DNA of 64,000 nt from Pseudanabaenaceae cyanobacterium SKYG29 (GCA_025055675.1 JANWWT010000004.1:62001-126000), one strand, 5' to 3'; positions 1 to 8,980 are shown, numbered from the stretch's first letter. Notes: generated by a model from the letters alone, not told the origin. Numbers and translations: made by a program.

Positions 1-1180
1 CTAAGCCTAGTATCTCAGTTAAACCCTCTAGGCTAGCTAAATTCCGATCGTTCTGTTTCTGAATACGGGCTAGTTCATACTGGGCGTTCCGTTCCACCAT
101 TTCAATCAATTCAGCTTTCTGTTGCCTTTGTGGCGTAAAAAGATAGACCTTCTTTTGTTTCCTTTCACTTAACCAGGCTGATAGTAGTTCTCCCTCTGGT
201 AGTTCTAGTTGGGTGTGAATTTCCGTCGGTATCTCCTGGGGTTCACAGTTTTGGTAATGAGCTTCTAATGTCCGTTGCAAGATCATAGCGGGGTCAGCAC
301 TCTGGCTGTCAGCTACAAAACCTAAACGACCAACTAAACGCCCTGCACGAATTTGAAATAACTGAATACAGGTGTGGTGTTCATCTTGGGCTAGGGCAAT
401 AGCATCACGGGAAATAGTGTCATCGGGTAGGGTCACTTTTTGGTCACTGTGCAGTGCTTTTAGGGTATTAATCTGATCGCGAATTTTCGCTGCCTGTTCA
501 AATTCCAGATTCTCGGCGTGCTGTTCCATCCGTTCTGTCAAACTATCAACCAGCTCTTTGATTCTGCCCTGGAAAACCATTCCTACTTTGTGCATTGTGC
601 GGCGATACTCTTCTGGACTAATAAGCTTTTGGCACACACCAGGACAAAGTCCAATATCATAGTTTAAGCAGGGTCGGTCTTTGAACAGGGGTTGGGGTCG
701 CTGCCGTAAGGGAAAAATCCGTTTTACTATCGATAATGTCCGCTTGAGGGCAAAACTGTCTACGTACGGACCATAATAACGATCGCGGGGGTTACCTGTC
801 TTTCTTCTAGTAATAAAGATGCGGGGATATTCCTCTGACCAGGTAATGCAGACGTAGGGATATTTTTTATCATCTTTTAGTAAAACATTGTAGTAGGGTT
901 GATATTGCTTAATTAGGTTATCCTCTAGGGCAAGGGCTTCTGCTTCTGTATCTGTGACGATGAATTCAATCTCCCACACTAGCTGTACCATCATGGCAAT
1001 GCGGGGGGAGAGTTCCAAAGACGATCGGAAATATGACCTTACTCTATTTCTTAGGTTTTTCGATTTGCCAATGTAGAGTACCTGATCGTCCTTGCCACGC
1101 ATGAAGTAAACGCCAGGCTCAGGGGGTATTTCTTTTAGTCGCTCTTCTAGTTTGTCTTTGTTTTGCACTAGAGGTGTCAT
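1..1180 (-). CDS. uvrC: UvrABC excinuclease subunit C, 3' end beyond window
   Basis: UvrC makes the dual incisions around bulky DNA lesions after UvrA/UvrB recognition. The ATG is at 1178-1180 and the frame runs open to base 1, so about 393 codons are visible and the C-terminal endonuclease and helix-hairpin-helix parts lie outside (the family is usually about 600 residues). The N-terminus carries a GIY-YIG nuclease signature (PGVYFM near residue 20, then YIGKSKNLR). Further in are a Cys-containing segment ([14 protein letters not shown]) and a UVR-like helix ([13 protein letters not shown]) that would contact UvrB. It lies 3 bp downstream of the vWA-like gene on the same strand, so the two may be cotranscribed. 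Confidence 0.93.
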   Translation of the reverse strand, partial: MTPLVQNKDKLEERLKEIPPEPGVYFMRGKDDQVLYIGKSKNLRNRVRSYFRSSLELSPRIAMMVQLVWEIEFIVTDTEAEALALEDNLIKQYQPYYNVLLKDDKKYPYVCITWSEEYPRIFITRRKTGNPRDRYYGPYVDSFALKRTLSIVKRIFPLRQRPQPLFKDRPCLNYDIGLCPGVCQKLISPEEYRRTMHKVGMVFQGRIKELVDSLTERMEQHAENLEFEQAAKIRDQINTLKALHSDQKVTLPDDTISRDAIALAQDEHHTCIQLFQIRAGRLVGRLGFVADSQSADPAMILQRTLEAHYQNCEPQEIPTEIHTQLELPEGELLSAWLSERKQKKVYLFTPQRQQKAELIEMVERNAQYELARIQKQNDRNLASLEGLTEILGL

Positions 1181-1183
1181 AGG

Positions 1184-1813
1184 TCAGTCTAAGACTGCAT
1201 CTTTTAGCAAATCTACTAGGCTCATTTTCTGCATCACCCGCCAGTGTTTCGCATCTACCAGGTCTTTGCCTCCTAGGTCTACAATTCGATCGTCCAGGAA
1301 AGCTAAAAATTCCCTCGTTGCTGCATTGTCACCAATCTGTAAGAAGCTAATACCCAATTCGTAGTTGGTTTCATGTTCTTTTTCCTTTCCCAGTTTGTGA
1401 CTAGTCTCTAATAAAATATCAACAATTTGTTCACTCTCAGGGGGAATGTGGTCTATTAAGGTAATAATAATCTCGCCATTGACATTGGCTTTCCAGCCCC
1501 GTCGACTAAAGTAGTAAGTAATTACTTCTCTGATTGCTCCCAGTAAGTTATTCATCACAGGGGGATTCTTCCTTTGGAAAATTTCTGCTAAACCTTTTAG
1601 GTCGCTACATTTTACAAACTCTACAGGGTCAGTCGCCCAGTATATGTTTAACCCATTCCGATCGTATTCTAGACATTTCTTCCCCAATTGAATAATCGCT
1701 GATGGTGCCGATCGCCATTCACTAAAAAAGGGATGGTGGTTATTGTAGGTCTCTATATTGCGACAGATAACAAAGCTAAAATCCCGATCGCGTAGGAGTT
1801 TATTAGTATTCAT
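1184..1813 (-). CDS. von Willebrand factor A-like protein with degenerate metal site
   Basis: A 209-residue soluble protein. Its C-terminal part (ISFLQIGDNAATREFLAFLD, then MSLVDLLKDA) matches what I recall of cyanobacterial vWA-domain proteins of about 200 residues. Those normally start with a beta strand ending in DxSxS, the MIDAS metal site. Here the equivalent strand reads FSFVICRNIETY, so Asp and both Ser are missing, which suggests loss of metal-dependent ligand binding. The start ATG overlaps the stop of an upstream tnpB-like fragment (ATGA), and uvrC follows 3 bp later. The partner is unknown. Family assignment is by eye and rests mainly on the second half. Confidence 0.6.
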   Translation of the reverse strand: MNTNKLLRDRDFSFVICRNIETYNNHHPFFSEWRSAPSAIIQLGKKCLEYDRNGLNIYWATDPVEFVKCSDLKGLAEIFQRKNPPVMNNLLGAIREVITYYFSRRGWKANVNGEIIITLIDHIPPESEQIVDILLETSHKLGKEKEHETNYELGISFLQIGDNAATREFLAFLDDRIVDLGGKDLVDAKHWRVMQKMSLVDLLKDAVLD

Positions 1814-1977
1814 TGGGTCAGGTCAACATCAATTATTACTATATTACTATTACGACGATAGCTGATAGCTAAAAACTGGTTCTTAGGCTTGCCGAACACT
1901 CGCTGTGCAGTAAGGATAGCTTCATCCAGTGCTTGGTGTTGTTGGGATGTGCCTTTGAGTTTAGCTTCTCTGACCAA
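1810..1977 (-). pseudogene. tnpB-like N-terminal fragment (IS200/IS605 type)
   Basis: An open frame begins with TTG at 1977, inside the last codons of anmK, and ends at TGA 1812-1810, overlapping the vWA-like start. Its first 25 residues (LVREAKLKGTSQQHQALDEA, then ILTAQ; DNA 1903-1977) resemble the N-terminus of one class of cyanobacterial TnpB proteins, which typically read EAKLKGT..QY..LDEAIRTAQF. After that the similarity stops: the expected Asn-Lys-Cys and Trp stretch is absent and the following 30 codons are unrelated. It looks like a 5' remnant left by deletion of an IS element. No matching tnpA, tnpB remainder or end hairpins were found nearby. Confidence 0.5.
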
Positions 1978-3088
1978 AGTAGATTTCCCCTAACCCCACC
2001 GAGCGTTTTGCCCCTGTCACCTGGGGTAAGTTGCCTGCCCGCCCCTGCATACGCCAGTAGCCCAAGACTGCGAAAGCAATTGCTTCTTTATAATCTGAGG
2101 GGATGCCATAGACATCGGTAGTAGTGACCACCATAGGATGGAGGAGGTGGGATAACCGCGCCAGCAGATAGAGATTACGACTACCCCCACCACAGACCAA
2201 TACCTCCTGGGGAAGGCGGGGTAAAAATCGCTGGTAACTGGTGACGATACCCTGCACTGTCAATTCCGTCAGTGTTGCCAAAAAGTCAGCTATGCTCAAC
2301 CCCCGTGCCTGCGCCTGCTGCCAACAATTATTCAAAAACTCTTGGTCAAACAATTCCCGTCCCGTCGATTTGGGTGGTGGCAAATAAAAGAAGGGATGCT
2401 CCAACCAAGCCTGACACAAAGCTAGATCAATTTGCCCTCCCCTAGCAGTTGCCCCATCCCTGTCGTAGGGAGTACCTAGTAGAAATTGAGCTGCCCGATC
2501 GAGCAACACATTGCCAGGCCCATTGTCGAAGCCGATGACATTCTCTACTGGGGCACCAGCGGGCAAAAAGGTGAGATTACTGATACCACCAATATTCTGG
2601 ATAACGCGGTCCTTAGCTGTATCCCTGAGCAGCAGCCAGTCCACCATTGGTACTAGGGGTGCCCCCTCTCCCCCTGCCTCTATATCCGCCCGTCGAAAAT
2701 CAGCCACCGTGACAATCCCTGTCTGCTGGGCAATTACCGCCCCCCGCCCCAACTGCACCGAGTAACCTAAGTTGCCCCTAGGGGGACGATGAAATACCGT
2801 TTGACCGTGGGAGGCAATAACATCGATCGTCTCTCCTGCCTCCAGATACACCTGCGCCACTTGACTAAAAGCGAGGGCAACCCGATCGTCCAAGTCCGCC
2901 AACTCTGCCACTGTTATCGGTTTACCATCTGCCACTGCCACCAGCATTTCCCTTAGGTGTTGAGGATAGGGGAAAGTAGCCGCTCTAATTACCTGCCAGT
3001 TCAGTTTGCCGCCCCCTTCGGAAATAGCTACGAGTGCACTATCAATCCCGTCCAGGGAGGTGCCGCTAATTAACCCCAACACTTGCAT
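1961..3088 (-). CDS. anmK: Anhydro-N-acetylmuramic acid kinase
   Basis: AnmK phosphorylates and opens 1,6-anhydro-MurNAc to MurNAc-6-phosphate during recycling of murein. The 375-residue length is normal for the family. The N-terminal phosphate-binding motif LGLISGTSLDGIDSALV, the central GFDNGPGNVLLD and the VCGGGSRN segment near residue 300 are diagnostic of this sugar-kinase-fold family. The last codons (EIYFGQRS) overlap, in another frame, a tnpB-like fragment, so the natural C-terminus may have been altered by an insertion. It is divergent from the coiled-coil gene at 3162 across a 73 bp spacer. Confidence 0.93.
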   Translation of the reverse strand: MQVLGLISGTSLDGIDSALVAISEGGGKLNWQVIRAATFPYPQHLREMLVAVADGKPITVAELADLDDRVALAFSQVAQVYLEAGETIDVIASHGQTVFHRPPRGNLGYSVQLGRGAVIAQQTGIVTVADFRRADIEAGGEGAPLVPMVDWLLLRDTAKDRVIQNIGGISNLTFLPAGAPVENVIGFDNGPGNVLLDRAAQFLLGTPYDRDGATARGGQIDLALCQAWLEHPFFYLPPPKSTGRELFDQEFLNNCWQQAQARGLSIADFLATLTELTVQGIVTSYQRFLPRLPQEVLVCGGGSRNLYLLARLSHLLHPMVVTTTDVYGIPSDYKEAIAFAVLGYWRMQGRAGNLPQVTGAKRSVGLGEIYFGQRS

Positions 3089-3161
3089 TTACGACTTGAC
3101 TAACCTAAACGACACCAATTTAGGGTAATATCTACCCCGAAAGGCAAGTGAGCGACAACCT

Positions 3162-3650
3162 ATGGAAACTAACCTGCAACAGGAAGTAGAACGGCTACAA
3201 CAGGAGCTAGCCCAGCGGGATGTTCTGATCGAACAATTGTCGGAGGAATTATTCCGCCTTTTGAAGGGGAATGTCGCCTTTATGCCCCAGGCAAGGGCGG
3301 AGACCAAGGAATTAGACCTTGCCCAGGAACAGATACAAACCTTAGAGACAGAGTTAGCGGCTGCCCAGAATCTCCTAGCGGCTAAGGATGAAGAAATTGC
3401 CAATCTCAAGGCCCAGATACAAGACATGAGCGAGCGCATTCGCCGCTTGGAAAAGATTGTGCAAGAAATGCCTGCCATTTACAAACAGAAATTTACGGAA
3501 CGGATGCTCCCCATCAAGGCAAAGGTGGAAATGCTGCAGCGGGAAAATCGGGAACTGCACATGGAGTTGCAAACCCTCAACTATCACCTCACGAAAAACA
3601 TTCGTCCTAAGCGTTTGGAACTACCCCTAGTCAATCTACCCACCTTCTAG
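3162..3650 (+). CDS. Coiled-coil protein, cyanobacterial, unknown function
   Basis: A 162-residue protein made almost entirely of heptad-like helix rich in Glu, Gln, Leu and Lys (about residues 1-45 and 53-145), broken by a short LLKGNVAFMPQ segment near residue 33. The tail is basic then hydrophobic (NIRPKRLELPLVNLPTF). The layout resembles a conserved cyanobacterial family annotated after Npun_F5560, but I recognise it only by architecture. No signal peptide or membrane segment is visible, so it is probably cytoplasmic. The next gene starts 7 bp downstream and is likely cotranscribed. Confidence 0.7.
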   Translation: METNLQQEVERLQQELAQRDVLIEQLSEELFRLLKGNVAFMPQARAETKELDLAQEQIQTLETELAAAQNLLAAKDEEIANLKAQIQDMSERIRRLEKIVQEMPAIYKQKFTERMLPIKAKVEMLQRENRELHMELQTLNYHLTKNIRPKRLELPLVNLPTF

Positions 3651-3657
3651 TCCGCAG

Positions 3658-4092
3658 ATGGATATTGCCACTAAGTGCCAGGCAGTTGCCAGTCTACGGG
3701 CATGGGTTAAGGAAGTATGCCATTTGGAGAGCCGAGAGGGGGGAAATTTGTGGTTGCCCCTCGTCCTCACTGCCAGGGGACCCCTCTATGGCGAAGTTAT
3801 CATACAACGAGAAGATGGTACCTACGAGCAACCCTATCCCCTGCCTGATCCTATCAAACAACCTCTGTTCCGTCTCGGCTGGCAGTTGATACGCCACTTG
3901 GAAGCTACCCCCGCTGTCTACCTGGTGCAATTTGGGCTGGCGGAGGGGGTGATCTATTTCGATCGGGTCATCCCCTACCCCAGCGAACCCGCCGTTGCCT
4001 CCAAGGGGGTGCAGGAACCTGACCTATTTACCTGCCACTGGCTCTGTCTGCAGCGGGAACCCCTCTTTGATTTAGTAATCAAGAAGCCTTAA
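3658..4092 (+). CDS. Conserved hypothetical protein, 144 aa
   Basis: I do not recognise the family. The protein is soluble-looking, with alternating strands and many aromatic residues ([20 protein letters not shown] near residue 42; [14 protein letters not shown] near residue 94) and no membrane segment. It follows the coiled-coil gene by 7 bp, so the two form a likely operon. Its 3' end overlaps the convergent ilvN gene by 14 bp. Codon use and composition match the neighbours, supporting a real gene. Confidence 0.6.
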   Translation: MDIATKCQAVASLRAWVKEVCHLESREGGNLWLPLVLTARGPLYGEVIIQREDGTYEQPYPLPDPIKQPLFRLGWQLIRHLEATPAVYLVQFGLAEGVIYFDRVIPYPSEPAVASKGVQEPDLFTCHWLCLQREPLFDLVIKKP

Positions 4093-4585
4093 GCAACTCC
4101 GTATTTATACCTGATTCCCGCACCAAGGAAATCTTGCCCGTGCGAGCAATCTCGCGGATACCGAATTTTTGCAACATCTTTACGATCGCCGCTATTTTGC
4201 CCGGGTCGCCCACCACTTCCAGCATCAGGGCATCGTCAGACACATCGACAACGCGGGCACGGAAAATCTGGGCAATTTCTAGGGCTTCGGAGCGGGCACT
4301 GGGGCCAGCATTAATTTTAATCAGCATCAACTCCCGTTCCACGCAGGGAACGCTAGTTAAGTCCCGCACCGTGATCACATTGACTAACTTGTTCAGTTGT
4401 TTGATGATCTGTTCAATTACATGGTCATCTCCGGGTACCACCATGGTAATGCGGGAACAGCCATTTTGCTCCGCTGCCCCCACTGCCAGACTTTCGATAT
4501 TGAACCCCCGGCGGGCAAAGAGGTTAGCAATGCGCATAAGTACCCCCGCCTCATCTTCTACCACCACGGAAATCGTGTGCTTCAT
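4079..4585 (-). CDS. ilvN: Acetolactate synthase small (regulatory) subunit
   Basis: The regulatory subunit of acetohydroxyacid synthase binds valine and activates the large subunit in the first common step of branched-chain amino acid synthesis. The N-terminal ACT domain ([20 protein letters not shown], then [15 protein letters not shown]) and the C-terminal half ([22 protein letters not shown]) are typical, at 168 residues. I chose the start at Met 4585 because the family begins at MKHT; a seven-residue upstream extension to 4606 is possible. ilvC lies 19 kb away, so the pathway genes are dispersed. The 3' end overlaps the convergent 144-aa gene. Confidence 0.93.
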   Translation of the reverse strand: MKHTISVVVEDEAGVLMRIANLFARRGFNIESLAVGAAEQNGCSRITMVVPGDDHVIEQIIKQLNKLVNVITVRDLTSVPCVERELMLIKINAGPSARSEALEIAQIFRARVVDVSDDALMLEVVGDPGKIAAIVKMLQKFGIREIARTGKISLVRESGINTELLKAS

Positions 4586-4729
4586 TGACCGACTGTCGCT
4601 CTGCAAAATAAACTAGGCTGATTTTAAGGCTAAACATCTAGTTGTGACTAAATTTTCGTCCCTACAGGTTTAGTACTTCTTGCGTTAACATAATTAGTAT
4701 TGATAAACCAAACTTAAGAGAGGAATTTT

Positions 4730-4975
4730 ATGGCTGGAACTACGGGTGAACGTCCCTTTGCCGACATTATCACTAGTGTGCGGTATTGGGTCATTCATGC
4801 TTTTACTATCCCTGCCCTATTTTTAGCGGGGTGGCTGTTTGTCAGCACTGGTCTGGCTTACGATGTGTTTGGCACCCCCCGTCCCAATGAATACTATACC
4901 GATACTCGCCAAACTGCTCCTGTGATTCAAGAGCGTTTTGATGTCGCTAAAGAGTTACCGAAGTTGCAAAAGTAA
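4730..4975 (+). CDS. psbE: Cytochrome b559 alpha subunit (photosystem II)
   Basis: PsbE is an 81-residue single-span thylakoid protein. Together with PsbF it binds the cytochrome b559 haem in the PSII reaction centre and is required for assembly. The haem ligand is His23 in RYWVIHAF, followed by the membrane span ([20 protein letters not shown]) and the lumenal [10 protein letters not shown] motif. A GAGAGG purine stretch lies about 8 bases before the ATG. It is the first gene of the universally conserved psbE-psbF-psbL-psbJ operon. Confidence 0.98.
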   Translation: MAGTTGERPFADIITSVRYWVIHAFTIPALFLAGWLFVSTGLAYDVFGTPRPNEYYTDTRQTAPVIQERFDVAKELPKLQK

Positions 4976-4985
4976 GGAGGAAAAT

Positions 4986-5120
4986 ATGGCAACCCAAAAT
5001 CCTAATCAACCCGTCCAATACCCCGTGTTCACAGTCCGCTGGCTGGCTGTACATGCCCTGGCTGTACCCACTGTCTTCTTCATCGGGGCAATTTCCGCTA
5101 TGCAGTTCATTTCTCGTTAG
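4986..5120 (+). CDS. psbF: Cytochrome b559 beta subunit (photosystem II)
   Basis: PsbF is a 44-residue single-span protein donating the second axial haem ligand of cytochrome b559, His23 in VRWLAVHAL. The membrane span follows ([19 protein letters not shown]). A strong ribosome site (AAGGAGGAAAAT) sits directly before the ATG at 4986, only 10 bp after the psbE stop, so the genes are cotranscribed. An in-frame upstream extension exists but would overlap psbE and is not used in the family. Confidence 0.97.
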   Translation: MATQNPNQPVQYPVFTVRWLAVHALAVPTVFFIGAISAMQFISR

Positions 5121-5132
5121 GTAGGTATCCCT

Positions 5133-5249
5133 ATGGCACCCAAGAATCCCAATACGCAACCCGTGGAATTAAATCGCACTTCCCTGTTTTTAGGGTTGTT
5201 GTTGATTTTGGTGACGGTCTTGCTGTTCTCTAGCTATTTCTTTAACTAG
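5133..5249 (+). CDS. psbL: Photosystem II protein L
   Basis: PsbL is a small single-span PSII subunit near the quinone-exchange region at the dimer interface. The translated product is 38 residues, with the conserved N-terminal [10 protein letters not shown] motif and the C-terminal LLFSSYFFN, both hallmarks of the family. It starts 12 bp after psbF. No strong ribosome-binding sequence precedes it (GTAGGTATCCCT), so translation may be coupled to psbF. Confidence 0.96.
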   Translation: MAPKNPNTQPVELNRTSLFLGLLLILVTVLLFSSYFFN

Positions 5250-5261
5250 GAGGAAAGACGG

Positions 5262-5384
5262 ATGATGTTACAAAATGGACGCATTCCCCTCTGGATTGTG
5301 GCGACAGTCGCGGGTCTGTCTGTGATTGCAGTGATGGGTCTGTTCTTTTATGGCTCCTATGTGGGCTTAGGTTCCAGTACCTAA
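5262..5384 (+). CDS. psbJ: Photosystem II protein J
   Basis: PsbJ is a 40-residue single-span PSII subunit affecting electron flow from QA to the plastoquinone pool. The sequence [13 protein letters not shown] and the ending [12 protein letters not shown] identify it. An AGGAGG-like site precedes tandem ATGs at 5262 and 5265, and either may be used. Its TAA stop overlaps the TAG stop of the convergent cyanophycinase gene by 3-4 bases, so no terminator fits between the operon and its neighbour. Confidence 0.96.
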   Translation: MMLQNGRIPLWIVATVAGLSVIAVMGLFFYGSYVGLGSST

Positions 5385-6193
5385 ATTTTAGGGGTGAGGG
5401 GGATACGTTTAGTCAGGTGGTATTTCCCCCCACTACAGAGAATATGTACCCTCAGGTTGTGGATGGCGAGGGGGGCAGTGCCGCTGATAAAGTGCTGGTT
5501 GGTGTAAGTCACGTCCTGGGGGTCGATGATTGTCACAGTACCGCTCCCCTGTACGTCTACAATTTCACTATTTTCATAGGCAAAAATTGCCGCTGTATCT
5601 TCATCAATGCCGATCCCTAGCCGATCGGGGTGGGCGGCTATGGCAGTAATCAGTCTAGCCATGCGATTGCGGTTTTGGAAGTGTTGGTCAATAACGATCC
5701 CCGGCAGGATGCCCAGACCAATCCCCATACAGACCATCTCTTTGTGGGGGGGTTCACCACTAATGCCACTGGCAATCATGTGATGTCCCATAACCGCTGC
5801 CCCCGCACTTGTTCCTGCTAGGGTAAGTTTGCCCTTGTGCACCCGATCGCGAATTTGGTAGGCAAGGGGAGTATCACCTATCAGATTGCATAGGCGGACT
5901 TGGTCGCCCCCGGTGAGGAAAACGCTGTTAAAGCCATCTAGCACGGCGGGGTCCTGGGCATGGTCGCGATCCCGTATATCTAGGACTTCTACATACTCTG
6001 CCCCTAGCTCCTGGAAGATGTCGGTGTAGATTTTGCCAATTATGTGGGGTTCACGGGAGGCACAGGGGATAATGGCGATGCGAGCACTACTGGCACCCGC
6101 ATAGGATACAAACAATCTCAGTACCTTGCGTTCGTTAATTTTGTCTTCGCCACCCCCAATGACGATAACGGCGGGCTTGCTAGGTTCGGTCAT
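5381..6193 (-). CDS. cphB: Cyanophycinase
   Basis: CphB is an intracellular serine-type exopeptidase that releases beta-Asp-Arg dipeptides from the nitrogen reserve cyanophycin. The 270-residue length fits. The nucleophile elbow [10 protein letters not shown] places Ser129 as catalytic residue, and [22 protein letters not shown] and GIDEDTAA are family motifs. cphA (cyanophycin synthetase) is not in the window, whereas these two genes are often adjacent. It converges on psbJ with overlapping stops, so transcripts running past the stop would be antisense to psbEFLJ. Confidence 0.95.
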   Translation of the reverse strand: MTEPSKPAVIVIGGGEDKINERKVLRLFVSYAGASSARIAIIPCASREPHIIGKIYTDIFQELGAEYVEVLDIRDRDHAQDPAVLDGFNSVFLTGGDQVRLCNLIGDTPLAYQIRDRVHKGKLTLAGTSAGAAVMGHHMIASGISGEPPHKEMVCMGIGLGILPGIVIDQHFQNRNRMARLITAIAAHPDRLGIGIDEDTAAIFAYENSEIVDVQGSGTVTIIDPQDVTYTNQHFISGTAPLAIHNLRVHILCSGGKYHLTKRIPLTPKI

Positions 6194-6314
6194 GCTCTCT
6201 AGGATAACTTAAGTTCTGGGACGCGGGAGCGGCTTGAGGTAGCTCGCCGACCTCCTCATCGACCGACATACTAGCAGATTTTGGGGGAGCTTTGGTTCAT
6301 AGGGCACCAGTGAC

Positions 6315-6533
6315 TTAGTCCCAACTCCATTCCTCTCTGCCCACCAAGTCAGAAATCCGATCCCGCAGCAAGTATTGGTTGATTTCTAACTCTTTTTCTA
6401 TCATGAGCCATTCCCGATCGGGATAAAATTTACTGAGGACATGGATAGGCTGATTGCGAGTAACTAAGCCCTTTGCTATAAGCCGCAGAACCTCTTCGCG
6501 AATGGCATCGATTGTTAAAGTTTTAGTAGCCAT
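6315..6533 (-). CDS. DUF4327 family small protein
   Basis: A 72-residue cytoplasmic protein. The block of IDAIREEVLRLIAKGLVTRN followed by REWLMIEKELEINQYLLRDR is, as I recall, the conserved pattern of the cyanobacterial DUF4327 family, whose function is unknown. It is predicted helical with no membrane span. It is divergent from the penicillin-binding protein gene at 6679 across 145 bp that contain an AT-rich stretch with a TATAAG-like box near 6580. Confidence 0.8.
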   Translation of the reverse strand: MATKTLTIDAIREEVLRLIAKGLVTRNQPIHVLSKFYPDREWLMIEKELEINQYLLRDRISDLVGREEWSWD

Positions 6534-6678
6534 AAAAATTTACCGTTATTGGGTAAAACCCCTTTAGGTACTATCGCTGTATAAGATTATACATCCGATC
6601 GGGTCATTTGGGCAGAAGGGTCACAAAATTTAATTATGGTAGGGGCTAGTACTCCCTAGGGGAGGTTATGCTAAGACT

Positions 6679-8850
6679 ATGGCTAAGGTTCTGACGCAGG
6701 TAATTGGCTATTTTAAGGTAAAGCCGAGGGTACGGGTACCGAAGTTAGAGGTATGGCGGGGCGGGCAGCGGGAAATCTACGCCCTCGTGGCGGACCGCTA
6801 CGTGATTGGTCGTAACCCCAAGGAATGTGACATTGTGCTGGTGACCCCCTTGATTAGCCAAGTCCACGCGGAGTTAGTGCGTGACCGCCGCCAGTCCGAT
6901 CGGTTTTACATTCGGGACCAGGATTCTACTAATGGCATCTATCGTCAGAAGGGATTAGGACGACAACGAATTAAATCTGCGCCCCTGCGCCACAATACCC
7001 GCATCAGTCTCGGTCCCCCTGAACTAAAAGAAGCGATTACCCTGCGCTTTATTGACCCACCCCCTTGGTATGTGCAATTGCTGGGTTGGTTAGGCAAAGG
7101 TGTATTGGTTTTATTCCTGGGGCTGGTGTTGGCAATTGCCTGGGAGTGGCAGAAGTTCTCCGTTAAGCCCTTGCCGCCAGTGGAGCAGGGACCGATCGAG
7201 GTTTTAGCCGGGGATGGTACTTCTATTAGTCCTGCCGATCGCATACCCCACACAGAACTAGAGCGCCTAGAGGACTTTGGGGAGCTGTTGCCCAAGGCGG
7301 TAGTCATCTCGGAAGACCGCACTTTTTACTGGAATATTGGTATTGACCCGATCGGGATTGCCCGCGCTGTGGTGACTAATGTGCGCACCAGGCAACTGCG
7401 GGAGGGAGCTAGTACCATCACCCAGCAGCTGGCACGGAATACCCTGCGTAGCTATGTGGGGACAGGAGACAGCCCAGGGCGCAAGTGGCGGGAAATGGTG
7501 GCGGCGCTCAAAATCACTGCTACTTACTCCAAACGGGAGATTTTGACTTTCTACCTCAACCGTGTCTACTTGGGCTATGGGGTCTACGGCTTCCGCGATG
7601 CCGCCCTGTTTTATTTTGGTAAGGAACCCAGTCAACTGTCTCTCAGCGAAGCGGCTACCCTGGCGGGGATTCTGCCTGCGCCTGAACGGATTAATCCTTT
7701 TCGCAACAAGCAACTAGCTTTGGAGTACCGCGATCGGGTTTTGCAACGCCTGGCAAATGCTAAATTGGTCAAGGCAGAGGAGGCAGAACGGGCACGGCGG
7801 TCGGTCTTGAAACTAAATACTGAATCTCTGAAGAATTCCCAGGGGACCTTGGCTCCCTATTTCTACGGCTACATCATGGAGGAATTAACGGAACTGTTAG
7901 GGGAGAACTTTGCTAGGGAAGGAAATTTAATTGTGGCTACCGACCTGAACCTTGCTTGGCAGCGGGAAGCCGATCGGTCATTGCAGGAATTCGTGGCACT
8001 GGCTGGTCCTGCCTACAACTTCTCCCAGGGGGCGATATTGACGATCGATACCACCAAGGGGTCGATCCTGGCTATGACAGGGGGAGTAGACTTCCGCCAA
8101 AGCCAATTCAACCGTGCTAGCCATGCCCAGCGCCAGCCGGGTTCTACATTTAAGTTGTTTGCCTATGCCGCTGCCTTAGAGGGAGGCATTAGTCCCAGCC
8201 AAACCTTTGACTGCAGTCCTTTGGGGGGGGTGAGTGGCTGTCGCAGTGGGGCAGGGGGACTAGATATGTACACTGCCTTTGCTCTGTCAGAAAATGTAGT
8301 AGCTATCAGAGTAGGGGAAAGCATTGGCTTAGATAGAGTAGTCAAGCTGGCTCGCCAGATGGGAATTCGCAGTCCTCTGCAACCCGACGGCAATATGGTT
8401 CTAGGTGGATATGAAGTCACTATGCCGGAGATGGCGGCTGCCTATGCCACAGTCGATCGGGGGGGCAAGTACCTACCAGTGCATGGGATCGTGAAAATTT
8501 GGGACAGCGCTGACTGTCAAGACCGCAAGCAGATTTCTACCTGTCGCCTCATCTACGAAGCTGAGACTGGGGGTAGTGCTGTTCTATCTACCGCTACAGT
8601 GGACATTTTGCACCAGATGATGGCCCTGGTGGTCAGTCAAGGTACGGGCAGAGCCGCTGCTATCCCCCAAGGGCAAGTGATTGGCAAAACGGGTACCACA
8701 GATGACAGCCGGGATTTGTGGTTTATTGGTATTGTCCCCGATCGGCATATCCTCACTGCAGTGTGGCTAGGCAACGATGAAGGTGTTACCAACGGCAGTA
8801 GCAGCCTTGCTGCCCAACTGTGGGGCGAATACATGGCTAAGGTTCTTTAA
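6679..8850 (+). CDS. Class A penicillin-binding protein with N-terminal FHA domain
   Basis: A bifunctional murein synthase that polymerises lipid II and cross-links peptides outside the inner membrane. Residues about 42-125 form an FHA phosphothreonine-binding domain (VIGRNPKECDIVL, SxxH-like SQVHAEL, DSTNGIY). A single membrane span lies at about 139-158. The GT51 domain begins at EDRTFY (catalytic Glu212) with REGASTITQQLARN. The transpeptidase has STFK (489-492), SEN (537-539) and KTGTT (670-674). The cytoplasmic FHA suggests recruitment by a Ser/Thr-phosphorylated partner; this FHA-PBP arrangement is known in cyanobacteria. A short out-of-frame ATG frame (6668-6694) overlaps the start. 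Confidence 0.93.
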   Translation: MAKVLTQVIGYFKVKPRVRVPKLEVWRGGQREIYALVADRYVIGRNPKECDIVLVTPLISQVHAELVRDRRQSDRFYIRDQDSTNGIYRQKGLGRQRIKSAPLRHNTRISLGPPELKEAITLRFIDPPPWYVQLLGWLGKGVLVLFLGLVLAIAWEWQKFSVKPLPPVEQGPIEVLAGDGTSISPADRIPHTELERLEDFGELLPKAVVISEDRTFYWNIGIDPIGIARAVVTNVRTRQLREGASTITQQLARNTLRSYVGTGDSPGRKWREMVAALKITATYSKREILTFYLNRVYLGYGVYGFRDAALFYFGKEPSQLSLSEAATLAGILPAPERINPFRNKQLALEYRDRVLQRLANAKLVKAEEAERARRSVLKLNTESLKNSQGTLAPYFYGYIMEELTELLGENFAREGNLIVATDLNLAWQREADRSLQEFVALAGPAYNFSQGAILTIDTTKGSILAMTGGVDFRQSQFNRASHAQRQPGSTFKLFAYAAALEGGISPSQTFDCSPLGGVSGCRSGAGGLDMYTAFALSENVVAIRVGESIGLDRVVKLARQMGIRSPLQPDGNMVLGGYEVTMPEMAAAYATVDRGGKYLPVHGIVKIWDSADCQDRKQISTCRLIYEAETGGSAVLSTATVDILHQMMALVVSQGTGRAAAIPQGQVIGKTGTTDDSRDLWFIGIVPDRHILTAVWLGNDEGVTNGSSSLAAQLWGEYMAKVL

Positions 8851-8980
8851 GGGTATCTCTCACTATACTCTTAGTAATTCTAAGTTTTGTTAAGCAATAC
8901 CGTAGATTTTCTGGTGTATGATGGGTCAAGGTTAAAATAACTTTACGGTTAACCCCACGGCAATCATTGGTTACAAATAC

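Noticed and set aside
3089-3478. Antisense 129-codon frame opposite the coiled-coil gene
   Set aside because: Ser/Arg-rich translation typical of the reverse of a Gln/Glu/Leu coding strand; overlaps a better gene and the anmK upstream spacer.
6945-7713. Two antisense open frames of 125 and 148 codons inside the penicillin-binding protein gene
   Set aside because: They mirror a well-supported coding frame, have no ribosome sites, and their products show no family features.
8851-8980. Promoter for petBD
   Set aside because: A TATGAT box exists near 8917 but no -35 at acceptable spacing, so I did not list it.
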